A DNA stretch of 64,000 bases from Reticulitermes speratus (Eukaryota > Arthropoda > Insecta > Blattodea > Rhinotermitidae): contig JAJKFL010000014.1 in NCBI GenBank assembly GCA_021186555.1, positions 40,573,200 to 40,637,199 on the forward strand, given 5' to 3'. The notes below the pieces were generated by a model, which worked only from the letters and a program-made list of their open reading frames with translations, made no database searches and was not told where the DNA came from. Both the position numbers and the translations under genes were made by a program. This document shows positions 1 through 10,384 of the stretch, in pieces (positions within the stretch are counted from its first letter, which is position 1; each line of letters begins with the position of its first letter).

Positions 1-1454
1 GCCCACAGCCTTAACTTGTAGAATTTGTTCCACAAAATATCAGTGCCCACAGCATTAGCCTACAGAATTTGTTCCACAAAATATCAGTGCCCACAGTATT
101 AGCTTACAGAATTTGTTCCACAAAATATCAGTGCCCACAGCATTAGGCTACAGAATTTGTTCCACAAAATATCGGTGCCCACAGCATTAGCCTACAGAAT
201 TTGTTCCACAAAATATCTGTGCCCACAGTATTAGCCTACAGAATTTGTTCCACAAAATATCAGTGCCCACAGTATTAGCCTACAGAATTTTGTTCCATAT
301 TTTACCAGTGCCCACAGTATTAGCCTACAGAATTTGTTCCACAAAATATCAGTGCCCACAGTATTATCCTACAGAATTTGTTCCACAAAATATCAGTGCC
401 CACAGTATTAGCCTACAGAATTTGTTCCACAAAATATCAGTGCCCACAGTATTAGCCTACAGAATTTTGTTTCATATTTTACCAGTGCCCACAGTATTAG
501 CCTACAGAATTTGTTCCACAAAATATCAGTGCCCACAGTATTAGCCTACAAAATTTGTTCCACAAAATATCAGTGCCCACAGTATTAGCCTACAGAATTT
601 GTTCCACAAAATATCAGTGCCCACAGTATTAGCCTACAGAATTTGTTCCACAAAATATCAGTGCCCACAGTATTAGCCTACAGAATTTTGTTCCATATTT
701 TACCAGTGCCCACAGTATTAGCCTACAGAATTTGTTCCACAAAATATCAGTGCCCACAGTATTAGCCTACAATTTGTTCCACAAAATATCAGTGCCCACA
801 GTATTAGCCTACAGAATTTGTTCCACAAAATATCAGTGCCCACAGTATTAGCCTACAGAATTTGTTCCACAAAATATCAGTGCCCACAGCATTAGCCTAC
901 AGAATTTGTTCCACAAAATATCAGTGCCCACAGTATTAGCCTACAGAATTTGTTCCACATAATATCAGTGCCCACAGTATTAGCCTACAGAATTTGTTCC
1001 ATATTTACCAGTGCCCACAGTATTAGCCTACAGAATTTGTTCCACAAAATATCAGTGCCCACAGTATTAGCCTACAATTTGTTCCACAAAATATCAGTGC
1101 CCACAGTATTAGCCTACAATTTGTTCCACAAAATATCAGTGCCCACAGTATTAGCCTACAGAATTTGTTCCACAAAATATCAGTGCCCACAGTATTAGCC
1201 TACAGAATTTTGTTCCATATTTTACCAGTGCCCACAGTATTAGCCTACAGAATTTGTTCCACAAAATATCAGTGCCCACAGTATTAGCCTACAATTTGTT
1301 CCACAAAATATCAGTGCCCACAGTATTAGCCTACAATTTGTTCCACAAAATATCAGTGCCCACAGTATTAGCCTACAGAATTTGTTCCACAAAATATCAG
1401 TGCCCACAGTATTAGCCTACAGAATTTTGTTCCATATTTTACCAGTGCCCACAA
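1..1454. repeat. Satellite array, 44-bp unit, ~33 copies, with higher-order pattern
   Basis: Unit reads GAATTTGTTCCACAAAATAT + CAGTGCCCACAGTATTAGCC + TACA. A 42-bp form lacks GA, and a 45-bp form has TTCCATATTTTACCAG in the middle. The 45-bp form begins at 285, 462, 683, (short form) 990, 1205 and 1422, spacings near 4-5 or 7 units, so there is an irregular higher-order repeat. The array is cut by the window's left edge and fades out after 1454. Apparent open frames here are translations of the repeat. Confidence 0.95.
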
Positions 1455-2640
1455 CCCAAACCTGCAAAGATTGCTCCACACAAGACAGGTGCCCACAGCC
1501 TTAATTCGTAGTATTTGGTGTAAGATAAACCTTATCACCTCTCCAGCTCTCCTACTGTATCTGTGGAATTCGCAGGCGCATGTGTGTGGTGTGAGTAATA
1601 CCTTAGATCCGAAATGAAGTGGGAAAGGGAAGTGGGAAGTGTGATGAAGCAGAAGGATCTGACACCTGAAGATGTATTAAGCCCGCAAATATGGCGAAAG
1701 ACGACTGAGAACCGGTAACCAGTGCAACACTGGAAAACTGTTATAGATACACAGATAGGGTAATAACATTCTCGTTAAAATTATGGGCATCTGAGTTGTG
1801 ACACCGTGTGGTTTGGTAGACAGGTACCGAAATTTAGGAGGGCCCACTCAGCATCTATGTATCTTTTCCTGGGTAAAGCGACCTACAGCTTGAAGTTAAC
1901 CACTCACATCTAGTGCCGAGGTTAAGAATTATGGGAGTTATAATCCTTCTCCCCCTTACATCTTCATGGCGTAGATAGAAAGAATCAAAAACTTTGTAGA
2001 TGGGTTATGGATATACAGGTATGTATGTTACGAAATATGCTTTATGTCATAAATTAGAAAATAATTCGAAAGGGCGAAATTTTGAGGTTATGTGCGACAT
2101 GTAAATTTAACGTAAAAAACAACTCAATTCTATAAATATTTTTTTTTCCAAGAAATATGATAATAAACACCAATAATAGTAATAACATTCTATAATACGT
2201 TTGCATTTGTGAACAACAACAAAAAAACGTGACCTCAATGAATACATTAAGAACAGTCCATGATACAAAGATCAGTACTCGCCTCAATATTAGGTTATAT
2301 GTACATTTCCTATCTTATTTAACTTTAGCATTAAATGGATGTGAATAATCAGATTCACGTTCCGCTCGCTTTACTCCTGATATCGAATGTGATGACGCAG
2401 CATTCTTCTCGGACTTCTTGATCCAGAAGATGTTATTACCCTCTTTCGAAACGCCGGGAACTATTCGCCCAGCGACACGGCGTCACATCGCTGCACACGC
2501 CATTTCTCAGCAACACCACTGCGACAGCCTCAAATCAGCATTCATTATGATTGTGACGTAAGCACTGCTAAATTTCTGCAATTGATAAACTGTTGTTAAA
2601 TAAACAAACCAATGACGCAGTGGCCGGAGCGTGAAGATAA
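1455..2640. other. Repeat debris: LINE tail, SINE body, element-X end
   Basis: 1612-1720 could encode VMKQKDLTPEDVLSPQIW, resembling a LINE C-terminus (weak). 1840-1985 is a SINE body (GTGCCGAGGTTAAGAATTAT ... TCTTCATGGCGTAGA). 2275-2330 is the 3' end of dispersed element X (CCTCAATATTAGGTTATATG). 2330-2640 shows nothing I can name. Confidence 0.4.
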
Positions 2641-2659
2641 CTACTTATCTGAAAATTAT

Positions 2660-2905
2660 TTGTACACCTCCATGCCCACCATGCGCCTTGATATAATGCG
2701 GTGGTAATGTCCATGTTTCTGTATTATCTGTTAGGTAAAGTTAAATGTAATTTTTCCGTGCTTAATCAGGGTAAATACTTCAAATTTATTCGTGTACCTC
2801 CATGTCCACCATGCGCCTTGATATAAGGCGGTGGTAATGTCCATGTTTTTGTGTTGTCTGTTAGGTAAAGTCAAATGTAAATTTTTCGTGCTTGATAACG
2901 CATTA
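2660..2905. repeat. Two-copy direct repeat, ~113-bp unit
   Basis: The block CCTCCATGCCCACCATGCGC ... GTTAGGTAAAGTTAAATGTA occurs twice in tandem with few differences (copy 1 about 2668-2780, copy 2 about 2795-2905). It is probably a SINE tail segment that duplicated. 2930-3190 continues as minus-strand SINE-like sequence. Confidence 0.7.
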
Positions 2906-3505
2906 CACCACGAATTCATTTACGGACGTGGAGGTATAGTTCCACACATTCTTAAGCTCGGCCCTAAATGAGGATGAGTGGTCTGCCTCGTGACCCAACA
3001 GCTTTACCCCCGAGGAAGCAGACCCTGTTACGTATTGAAAAGGAGACTTCGGTGGGTCCTACACCCTGCTTGTAACTATACACAAAGAAATCACAAAACC
3101 TCACGACGAATGCGAGTTCTCCATTTGTGTCGGGACTTGAGTGTACACAAACGACGCCTTTCTTAGGCAATTCTTTGCACCTCAACCCCTAATCCCGGCG
3201 CAAGCTGCAACTCATACCATTTAAAGTTTAAAAACTTCTGTTCCCTCACACCAAAAGAAAGCACCAACCGTCATGAAGAATTCTGTACAGAGTTTCCAGT
3301 TGAGGTTAAAAGCCTTCTGGACCTTGTCATGGCTCAGACGGTTATTCTCCTGCCTCTGACCTTCGAGGCACGGGCTCAGTCCCAGTCCAGTCCATGTGAG
3401 ATTTGTGGTGGACAAACTGGCATTGGGACAAGTTTCTCTCCCAGAACTCAATTGTTCTTCTAGTCTCAGTGTCATTGCACCAATGCTCCATACTCATACA
3501 TTCAT

Positions 3506-4189
3506 AGGCGCACCCACAATTTTTTTTGACCGGGGGGGGGGGGGGGGGGCAGAGGGGGGCCGAGCCTGAGGCTACATATAATTATATATTTAAACTCAAA
3601 CATAAATTATAATTTATGTTTGAGTTTAAAAACGATATTATGAAAATCATGTCAAAATCTCCGGGCGGACATCTAGTTACGTTACAGGAAAACTAACTAA
3701 CTCCATACAGCACAGTCCTTCTTGAGAAGCTAACAGTTCCTCAGCTAGTCAAGAAATTCCCCGCGTTTTATGGAACCCGAAGGTTCATTACCGCACTAAC
3801 AACAGCCCGCCACCTGTCCCTATCCTGAGCCATATCAATCCAGTCCATGTCCCCCCCATCCCACTTCTTGAAGATCCATTTTAATATTATCCTCCCATCT
3901 ACGCCTGGGTCTTCCAAGTGGTCTCCTTCCCTCAGGTATCCCCACCAAAACCCTGCGTTACAGGGAAAATTAAAACCAACTGAAAAACTGTACATATTCT
4001 AAGTTTTTATTATATTTTTCAATATTCCAATGTACTAGTCATCAGCCGATTTCAGTGGCTGATTTAGGCTGAAGCGTAAATCACTTAAAACCTCTGATAT
4101 CATGATGTCTAAAAAAATCTGTGTTCTTTTTAAATTTCGCTTGTGGGGGGGGGGGGGCTGCAGCCGGGCAGCCCCCCTTGAGTGCGCCA
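3506..4189. mobile_element. Non-autonomous hAT-like element, carrying a LINE insertion
   Basis: Left end AGGCGCACCCAC, right end TTGAGTGCGCC. Shares the internal TGTACTAGTCATCAGCCGAT and long G-runs with the copy at 12723-13439. Internal G-runs (3531-3549, 4145-4158) are poly-G tracts. A LINE 3' end sits inside at 3694-3955. Confidence 0.7.
3694..3955 (-). mobile_element. LINE 3' end (NLRVP-type C-terminus)
   Basis: Minus strand encodes [18 protein letters not shown] followed by [13 protein letters not shown], the common C-terminus of insect non-LTR retrotransposon reverse-transcriptase ORFs. The tail is a short ACTA repeat at the left. A target duplication CGTTACAGGAAAA (3680-3692) / CGTTACAGGGAAAA (3956-3969) brackets it inside the hAT-like element. 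5' truncated. Confidence 0.8.
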
Positions 4190-4474
4190 ATGCATACATT
4201 TACCCATCATCGACGCTACGTAATCCTAGCAGCTGACAGAGTTATTACGTTTAATTGCAACAATTTTCTGCTCCGCCTAAGATTTACTTTACAGCTCAAG
4301 ATCGAAGATGTCTGTAATTTCATCTCAAGTTAGACAGACGAAGGTATCTTGCCAGTAGGTTTCCAAAGCAACTCCGAAATTCATTCTCCTTTAGTATCTT
4401 CATGCATTTCGGATGATGTATATAAAGACGAGCATAATACACTGTCGGCACAACGCTATCTTTATTACAATAAT

Positions 4475-4516
4475 TATCACTATATGTTTCGACTATAACA
4501 GTCATCTTCAGGGAAA
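4475..4516 (-). ncRNA. Hammerhead-like motif, decayed
   Basis: Minus strand: TTCCC, CTGAAGA, stem II GACT...AGTC, GAAA, ACATAT, A. Core bases are kept but stem I does not close. Confidence 0.4.
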
Positions 4517-4565
4517 TCTCACCAAATATGTAAACTGTACATAAATACAACGACGATTCCTATTA

Positions 4566-4640
4566 CAGTGCACCCTCGATTCTCCGAATCTCGATTGTTT
4601 GAAGTTCCGTTTCGTCCGAGCCAATGACCTGCGTTGAAGG
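4566..4640. mobile_element. Left end of a pogo-type element
   Basis: TA then CAGTGCACCCTCGATTCTCC, resembling the termini of the CAGTGGACCCTCGAAC family. A matching right end was not found. Confidence 0.4.
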
Positions 4641-4845
4641 CCGTCTGTGTGCTGAGAAAAGAATCCAGGCTAAGTGCCTATCTGTGTAAGCATATGGTTT
4701 GGATTTATTTACAATGTAACTTAATAGTGTATGTTCTGCTATTATTCCACTGTTGTACAACTGTATACATAGATATCCTGATACAATGTTACACCCTACA
4801 CATGACATATTAACACAATATGTATATCATACTGTATGCGTAATA

Positions 4846-5031
4846 CAGTTGAACTCGGTTTATAAGGTCATGGAAGCGACTGAATATTTTGTGTCGTTAT
4901 AAACGAGTGTTGTTATAACCGAGGAGTATAATGTTATGGTTAACAGTGAGGAATTAATTGGTACCACAGAATATCTGACTCTATAAGCGAGGTGTCGCTT
5001 AAACCGATGTCGTTATAACCGGGTTCGACTG
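4846..5031. mobile_element. Short pogo/Tigger-type MITE, 186 bp
   Basis: Termini CAGTTGAACTCGGTTTATAA and TTATAACCGGGTTCGACTG are inverted, with TA on both sides (4844-4845, 5032-5033). No coding capacity. Confidence 0.8.
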
Positions 5032-5219
5032 TATTTATAAAGATATAGTTGTGTCGGCAGAAAGTGTATTATATGTATTTACTTGTGACTAAACACAACG
5101 CGATATCACAGTTAAAAGTTGCAAGGTATATCGACTTATATTGGCCTCTGCTTTTCACATTGCCAATCTTCCCAAATTTTCCAAACCATAAATTTCGGAT
5201 ACTAGTCGTGTTTCCTTAT

Positions 5220-5475
5220 GGGCCGGGATAGCTCAGTTGGTATAGGGTCCGGGTATCGAATCCCGGTAAGGGTGAATTTTCTGTGCCCTTCCAGACCGGC
5301 CTTGGAGCACACTCAGCCTCCTGTACAATGGGTAACGGGTCATTCCCGGGGTTAATTCGGCCAGGGCGTGGCGTTGATCACCCACCCCCACCTAACGGCA
5401 AAGTTAAAGAAAGAGTAGAGCTATACCTCTACTCCCCCTCTGGACCTTCATGGCAGGTTATAGGGTATTTGTAGT
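5220..5475 (+). mobile_element. tRNA-derived SINE, family C, with head
   Basis: The head GGGCCGGGATAGCTCAGTTG holds a box A-like TAGCTCAGTTGGTA and a box B-like GGTATCGAATCCC. The body (CCAGACCGGCCTTGGAGCAC ... GTTAAAGAAAGAGTAGAGCT ... CTTCATGGCAGGTTATAGGG) recurs at 11140-11335 and 35380-35585 without the head, and on the minus strand at 24976-25110 and 26415-26640. Confidence 0.75.
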
Positions 5476-5479
5476 CGTT

Positions 5480-6175
5480 TTTCCTTCAGCAGGTGACAGG
5501 AAGTCCAACAGGATCTTATCCTGCTGGACTTCCTGTCCATTGATACTCAACATTTTCCTATGACCTGACGAAGGAAACGGAGCCACTTTCCGAAAGTCTG
5601 TAGTTTGAAACACGCAGGGAAATATACGCATTGCGTAACGATTCTGGAGGGTTAAGTTCCTCTTCTTAGTTATCTTAAAGACGTGTGCCCCGCATAGAAT
5701 ACGAACTTCATTTCTGTCTACTACTTCTATACAGGTAACGGTGTCGCTGTGCGCGCCATGACGGCATATGCAGAATGGAGGTAAAACTCCATTTATTCTC
5801 AAATTCGACACTATATACAAGTGAGTGGCCCTCTTCACGGGCCTGCTGCTTTACGCAAGTGAAAGAGGCCCACTTACAAATTGAGTAGTAGGTTGGATGG
5901 GCCCCAGTGCCGATCCGGATGGTTAATCAATCACCACGCCATGAAAACATGGGGGAATGGAGGTATAACTCCATGATGTTTAACCTTGACACTAGATTTA
6001 CGGGAGCAATGAACTTCACACCACGGCCTCTTACCCCAGAGGAAATAGCCCCCGATACCTGGCTGGATGGGCCCCAGAGCGGGTAAGGAATAGTTCGCAA
6101 CGTTTTTAGTTGCGATAAAAATGTACAAATTACCAGTAAACACAGCGATGTATCCTAGAAGACTAATATTCAACG
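5480..6175. repeat. Hairpin and two minus-strand SINE bodies
   Basis: 5495-5538 is an almost perfect palindrome around AACAGGATCTTATCCTG. 5690-5870 and 5880-6090 are minus-strand SINE bodies (GGTAAAACTCCATTTATTCT; GGAGGTATAACTCCATGATG). A short reading frame over 5458-5838 is not supported as a gene. Confidence 0.5.
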
Positions 6176-6261
6176 TCCAAAATATCAGTCATAATGATTA
6201 TAATAAATCCCGTCAGAAATGTTCAGACTTTATCATTTGATATGGTATATTAAAGCCATTT

Positions 6262-6560
6262 CCGGGGGCCGTGCCATAGCTCAGGCGGTTAGTCGCCGGC
6301 CTCTCACCGCGGAGGTCCGGGTTCGATCCCAGGTCGGTCCATGTGGGATTTGTAGTGGGCAAAGTGGCACCGGGACAGGTTTTTTCCCCGAGTACTTCTG
6401 TTTTCCCCTGTCAATTTCATTCCACCGGTGCTCTATTAATTGAAAAAATGACAAAACTGATCATCTTTATCTTCATCTTCATCACAGGATTGCATAATAA
6501 ACCTTGAGGCTGCTGTGCGTCTGTAGCTTCTGCTGCGGGGCCCTTCTCACCAAAAAAAAA
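6262..6560 (+). mobile_element. tRNA-derived SINE family A, good head
   Basis: GCCATAGCTCAGGCGGTTAG (box A-like) and GGTTCGATCCC (exact box B). The body GGGATTTGTAGTGGGCAAAG ... GTCAATTTCATTCCACCGGT is shared with 9400-9560, 17098-17235, 42098-42320 and 44235-44465. 6460-6555 repeats a ~95-bp segment also at 27848-27945 (AGCTTCTGCTGCGG). Confidence 0.75.
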
Positions 6561-6599
6561 ATGTCATTTCCGCAATATCTTTATGAAATGAATTTCTGA

Positions 6600-7364
6600 A
6601 TAGTTTTGGTTAGTTCAGTCTGGAACGTCGTTCTTCTGCGAAGACCCCCGTCAGCGTTACGTCTCCCAAATCGCATGACTCACTGCAGGCAACTCGCAAG
6701 CAAGTACACTCGTCTGTTGGCCAACAGGTCTGATGACGCTAGCCTTCCATTTAAACAGTTTTTTTTCCAGCGAACGACTTGGCTTAAGATGCACAACGCT
6801 TCTAAACTGAATTTGGTAGGGTAAACGGCTATTGTGAATCGGTCTTTTCGCGGGTTTTTATAAGTCATTCCAGACAAATGGTGGAATGGTATTTCAAATT
6901 TGGCTATCGATGCTTCTGTCCATTGTAATCGACATTTTTCCTTAGCTGCCGAGAGCGTCGTTAAATCAACCATAACCTGCATATGCATTCATAGTGAATG
7001 AACATTTCTTCTGTCTGAAGCTTTTTGGGGGTCTCTTGTATGAAGGATCGCACTGAAGACTGTCTTTGGGCAAGTACCTGACCACCACAAATCCAAAGAC
7101 AGAGTGTCGCATCCCAAAAGACTCGATTCTTCAGCAACACCTCAAATATGACAAAAGTCTCATTCTTCATGTAGGACTGTTCTCTGCATGTAGAAATGTA
7201 GACGTTATAAAACAGGAGACGGCAGAATTTTCTTCGGAGTCCAAAGACGCAGGAAACAATTTGTCGTCGTCAGTGTGTGTAGATGATCCGTGTGAATTGA
7301 TACATAACTGCTACATAGCACATAAGACAAACTACGCCTCACGTATATTGACAATTACTAACTC
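6600..7364. other. No supported gene
   Basis: Short frames exist on both strands (6680-6988 minus, 7066-7386 plus) but show no known domain. The minus-strand text VFWDATLCLWICGG at about 7100 resembles pseudo-peptides produced by the hammerhead-bearing repeats. Probably old repeat sequence. Confidence 0.4.
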
Positions 7365-8110
7365 TTTAAAGCAGAGTCCTTCCTGAGAAGCTAACATGTC
7401 CTCAGCTAGTCAAGAAATTCCCCGAATTTTACTGAACACGAAGGTTCATTACCGCATTCACAAGAGCCCGCCACATCTACCTATCCTGAGCCAGATAAAT
7501 CCAACCCACGCCCCATCCCACCTCCTGAAGATTCATTTTAAGATTGTCCTCCCATCTACTTGAGGCACTACTCTAAAAGTCGGAAGGTCGCGGGTTCGAT
7601 TCCCGATGGTGTCATTGGAATTTTTTATTCACATAATCCTTTCGGTCGCACTATGGCCCTAGGGTCGACTCAGCCTCTAACAGAAATGAGTACCAGGAGT
7701 ATTTCCTGGGGTAAAGGCGGCCGGTGCATAGGGATGACAAACTTACCATCTTCATGTCCCGACTCTCTACAAATCTGGGAGCCTCAACCTCCTGGAACCC
7801 TAAAGGCCTGCCCAGGCCTGTAATGGGATTGCTTTACCTATACATCTACGCCTAGGTCTTGAAAGTGATCTCTTTCACGTAGGTTTTCCCACCAAAACCC
7901 GGCATGCCCCTCTTCTCTCTCCTGTACGTGCTACATGCCCCGTCCATCTCATTCTTCTTGATTTTATCAACTGAATAGATGGGTATAGACCATAAAGCCC
8001 CTCGTTATTTAGTTCTCTCCATTCTTCTGTTACCTCTTCCCTCTTAGGACCTAATATGTTCCTCAAACCATATTCTCGAATAGCCTCATATATGTTCGTC
8101 CCTCGATGTG
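7365..8110 (-). mobile_element. LINE 3' portion split by a SINE
   Basis: Minus strand 7885-8110 encodes REYGLRNILGPKREEVTEEW ... IKSRRMRWTGHVARTGE, and 7365-7558 is the untranslated/C-terminal end, the standard order for insect LINE C-termini. The SINE at 7560-7842 interrupts it. No endonuclease or catalytic RT motif is present, so it is a 5'-truncated copy. Confidence 0.8.
7560..7842 (+). mobile_element. SINE family B, 5'-truncated, inserted in a LINE
   Basis: Begins TTGAGGCACTACTCTAAAAG, with box B GGTTCGATTCCC, and ends GTAATGGGATTGCTTTACC. The target duplication is CATCTAC at 7553-7559 and 7843-7849. Full-length relative at 24654-24960; headless minus copy at 14022-14246. Confidence 0.8.
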
Positions 8111-8707
8111 AGAGAAAATTGAAAATAATTACTCTGAAAAATGCTAGACACTGCGACAATGTATCCCGTTTCCATGCCAAATTGGCGTCCAGGTTTTGTG
8201 GAGCCCTGACATTATACAAATTTGGTTACATAAAATCTGAAATAGAGTTTCGAAAATTGCGTACTCTTCACCGATGTTAGGTTCTCCAGTCTTTTATTTT
8301 GCTTGGAATGTACAGTACCTATCGCATGACCTGTGGAGGGTTGCACGGACGGTAGATGTGGCAGGTAAGTCGCTCTGCACATGTCCTCACACCGCCGTCT
8401 CAGCCCCTAACTCAACCCACTGAATGGATTATTCAATAGAAATTGTTCTTGTCTAACGTACGCAAGTTTCTCGCATCTCCAGGGCTCTAGTTGCAAGATA
8501 TTCAGACGTAACGAAGAAGACCTTGCCAAATGTAAATTATAGGTCCTTACCCATGAGAACACATATGACCTTGACAATATGACTATATGCTATCAGATCT
8601 TTAGATGATCAGTAACCAATGCATTCGAAACTTAACTTTACATGTGCCGTGCAATAGATTAACAATATATTACATTTATTCCACGTAATTGCACATACAT
8701 TCATTAG

Positions 8708-8850
8708 TAAATATTTATCATGCCGGACTAATTTCTCCTACATGTTTCGGCCTGTAGAAGCCACAAGTATTTTCCTTGAAGATGGTCCCTGCAGGCCGAA
8801 ACATATAGGAGAAATTACTACGACATAATAAGCAGTTATTAATGAACATA
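8708..8850. repeat. Compact inverted pair of hammerhead-like ends
   Basis: AATTTCTCCTACATGTTTCGG on one side is mirrored by CCGAAACATATAGGAGAAATT on the other, about 55 bp apart, with CTTGAAGATGG between. Flanks (AATGAACATA / TACATTCATT) are also inverted. It looks like a shrunken version of the larger inverted elements at 12.6-13.7 kb and 31.3-31.6 kb. Confidence 0.6.
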
Positions 8851-9124
8851 TTTGCAATTAGTTGGAATAAATGTAATATATATTACAACGTATTCCAGTT
8901 AAATATGTATTAGGCTCAAGTGCAGTCGTGTTAGAAATTTACGTCTTGTAGTCTTAGAGACAATTTTTTACGAGGGCTTACATATTTTCATTACAAAGTT
9001 AGCTGTCAAGGTCAAAAATTTTCTGCTGAGTAAGTGACTAGGCTTTGCAGCACGAGAAGGAATATTTGTCGTGGAGCTAAACTGAAATTATTTTTAACCT
9101 CAAATCTGGGAAAAGGAGGGGGGT

Positions 9125-9395
9125 TGTAAATCCTGATAATCAGCCGGTATAATATTTGCGAACTTCTTAATCGAAGAATCGGTGTTCGATTCCCGGAAGG
9201 GACCGTGATTCCTGTTATATTCACCGCGTTAAGAAAAGCACCGAAACTCACCCAAGCATCATGTCTGGTGGGTACAAAGGGTAAGGCAGAAAGGGCGCAA
9301 ACTCGACCACTCAACACCATATAATGTGGAGTTTAATAATGCGTGGATGTATACCTCCACCACACAAATATTTTCATGGCATGGTCCTTAATGAA
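9125..9395 (+). mobile_element. tRNA-derived SINE
   Basis: Contains TAATCGAAGAATCGGTGTTCGATTCCCGG, split here as a head ending in box B GTTCGATTCCC. The body has GGGTACAAAGGGTAAGGC and ends with TATACCTCCACC...TTTTCATGGCATGG, the same tail words as the SINE bodies at 1.9 and 5.9 kb. A minus-strand frame across it is an artefact. Confidence 0.6.
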
Positions 9396-9399
9396 ACAC

Positions 9400-9565
9400 A
9401 GGGACATACCTCAGGTAGTTAGTTTTTAATTTTTCACTGCGGAGGCCAGATTCGATTCCTGGAAGTCTATCTGGGATCTGTTGTGTACAAAGTGGCGCTG
9501 GGGAAGTTTTTAAAGAGTGTTTCGGGGTTTCCCTGTCAGTTCTCATTCCACCAATGCTAACTAAG
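9400..9565 (+). mobile_element. SINE family A, diverged
   Basis: CACTGCGGAGGCCAGATTCGATTCC, in two parts a decayed head and box B; then CTGGGATCTGTTGTGTACAA and GTTCTCATTCCACCAATGCT as in other family A copies. Confidence 0.65.
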
Positions 9566-9567
9566 CA

Positions 9568-9870
9568 AACAACTTGTATGGAACAGCGTCCTTGAAAAAT
9601 GAAAGGCTTCTCATTTACTCAAGAACTCTGAATTTTATGGAATTCGAAGGCTCATTAGCATTTTTACAATAGCCGGCGACTTGTCCTTAACCTGAGCCAG
9701 ATGAAACCAGTTTAGGCCTCCCCATCTTATTTATATAAAACCCACTTTAATATTATCCTCCTTTCTACACCTAGGTCTTTCAATTGGTTTATTTCTTTCA
9801 AGTTTTCCTACCGAAATCCTGTACGCATGTCTTATTATTTCTGATACGTGCCCCATTCCCCAGCTATGTA
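9568..9870 (-). mobile_element. LINE 3' end
   Basis: Same segment as 3694-3955 (CTCATTTACTCAAGAACTCT ... CACCTAGGTCTTTCAATTGG) in the same minus orientation, more diverged. It starts right after the family A SINE. Confidence 0.7.
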
Positions 9871-9997
9871 ATTTTCCAAGATTTTGTCACCAGAAATTCT
9901 ACGATTGCTTCATGTTTACTGTCATTCTGCTGTCATCCAGTGGAGGACCGTCTAGGGACCTCAGTTACAATCTCACCCCGCCCAAACAATAATAAAA

Positions 9998-10220
9998 GTA
10001 AGTCACACACTCAGAATATGTAATATTGTTGCTTTTCCACGGCAACAATGGTAAGTCACACACTCAGAATATGTAATATTGTTGCTTTTCCACGGCAACA
10101 ATGGTAAGTCACACACTCCGAATATGTAATATTGTTGCTTTTCCACGGCAACAATGGTAAGCGAACGCGCCTCAATGTTATGTTACAAGTACATTGCCTG
10201 TCTTGTTAAGGTTAAGCAGG
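9998..10220 (+). repeat. Three perfect-like 53-bp tandem copies inside element X
   Basis: Copies at 9998-10050, 10051-10103 and 10104-10156, differing at about one base (CTCAGAAT/CTCCGAAT), then the ordinary 3' end of element X (GCCTCAATGTTATGTTACAA ... CCTGTCTTGTTAAGG). Other element X copies hold the segment once (19528, 40470). Confidence 0.9.
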
Positions 10221-10261
10221 CGGTACACCTAAGTGTTGCTTGCAAACAGAGATGTAATCCA

Positions 10262-10381
10262 AAATCACCAACTAATACACATAAACTTTTCAATAGTTTA
10301 TTCTTAAAATACTATTTTAAGTAACTAAAAGTATTTTAAGAATAAACTATTGAAAAGTTTATGTGCATTAGTTGGTGATTT
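10262..10381. repeat. Near-perfect foldback, 51-bp arms
   Basis: Left arm 10262-10312 and right arm 10331-10381 are reverse complements with one mismatch (ATACACAT vs ATGTGCAT), 18-bp loop. Not flanked by an obvious target duplication. The downstream open stretch 10382-10630 has no recognisable domain. Confidence 0.9.
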
Positions 10382-10384
10382 TTG

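Larger units (their letters stand above)
3320..4262 (+). mobile_element. tRNA-derived SINE (family A) split by a hAT-like element
   Basis: Left part 3320-3505 matches family A (CATGGCTCAGACGGTTA, ATTTGTGGTGGACAAACTGG, CACCAATGCTCCATACTCAT). The right part 4190-4262 carries the family's 3' end (GACGCTACGTAATCCTAGCA GCTGACAG). The flank ...CATACATTCAT before and ...GCATACATTTAC after the insertion look like the duplicated target. Confidence 0.7.

Noticed and set aside
245-1198. Open frames of 80-100 codons over the left satellite
   Set aside because: They are pure translations of the 44-bp repeat.
1-1454. CRISPR array
   Set aside because: Units are contiguous without unique spacers, and the genome is eukaryotic.
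5220-5275. True tRNA gene at family C head
   Set aside because: Shortened between box A and box B and fused to a SINE body that recurs elsewhere.
7066-7170. Short frames with VFWDATLCLWICG-type peptides (also near 27340 and 45900)
   Set aside because: The same peptide text recurs because it is a translation of one dispersed hammerhead-bearing repeat; there are no codon or conservation grounds for a protein.
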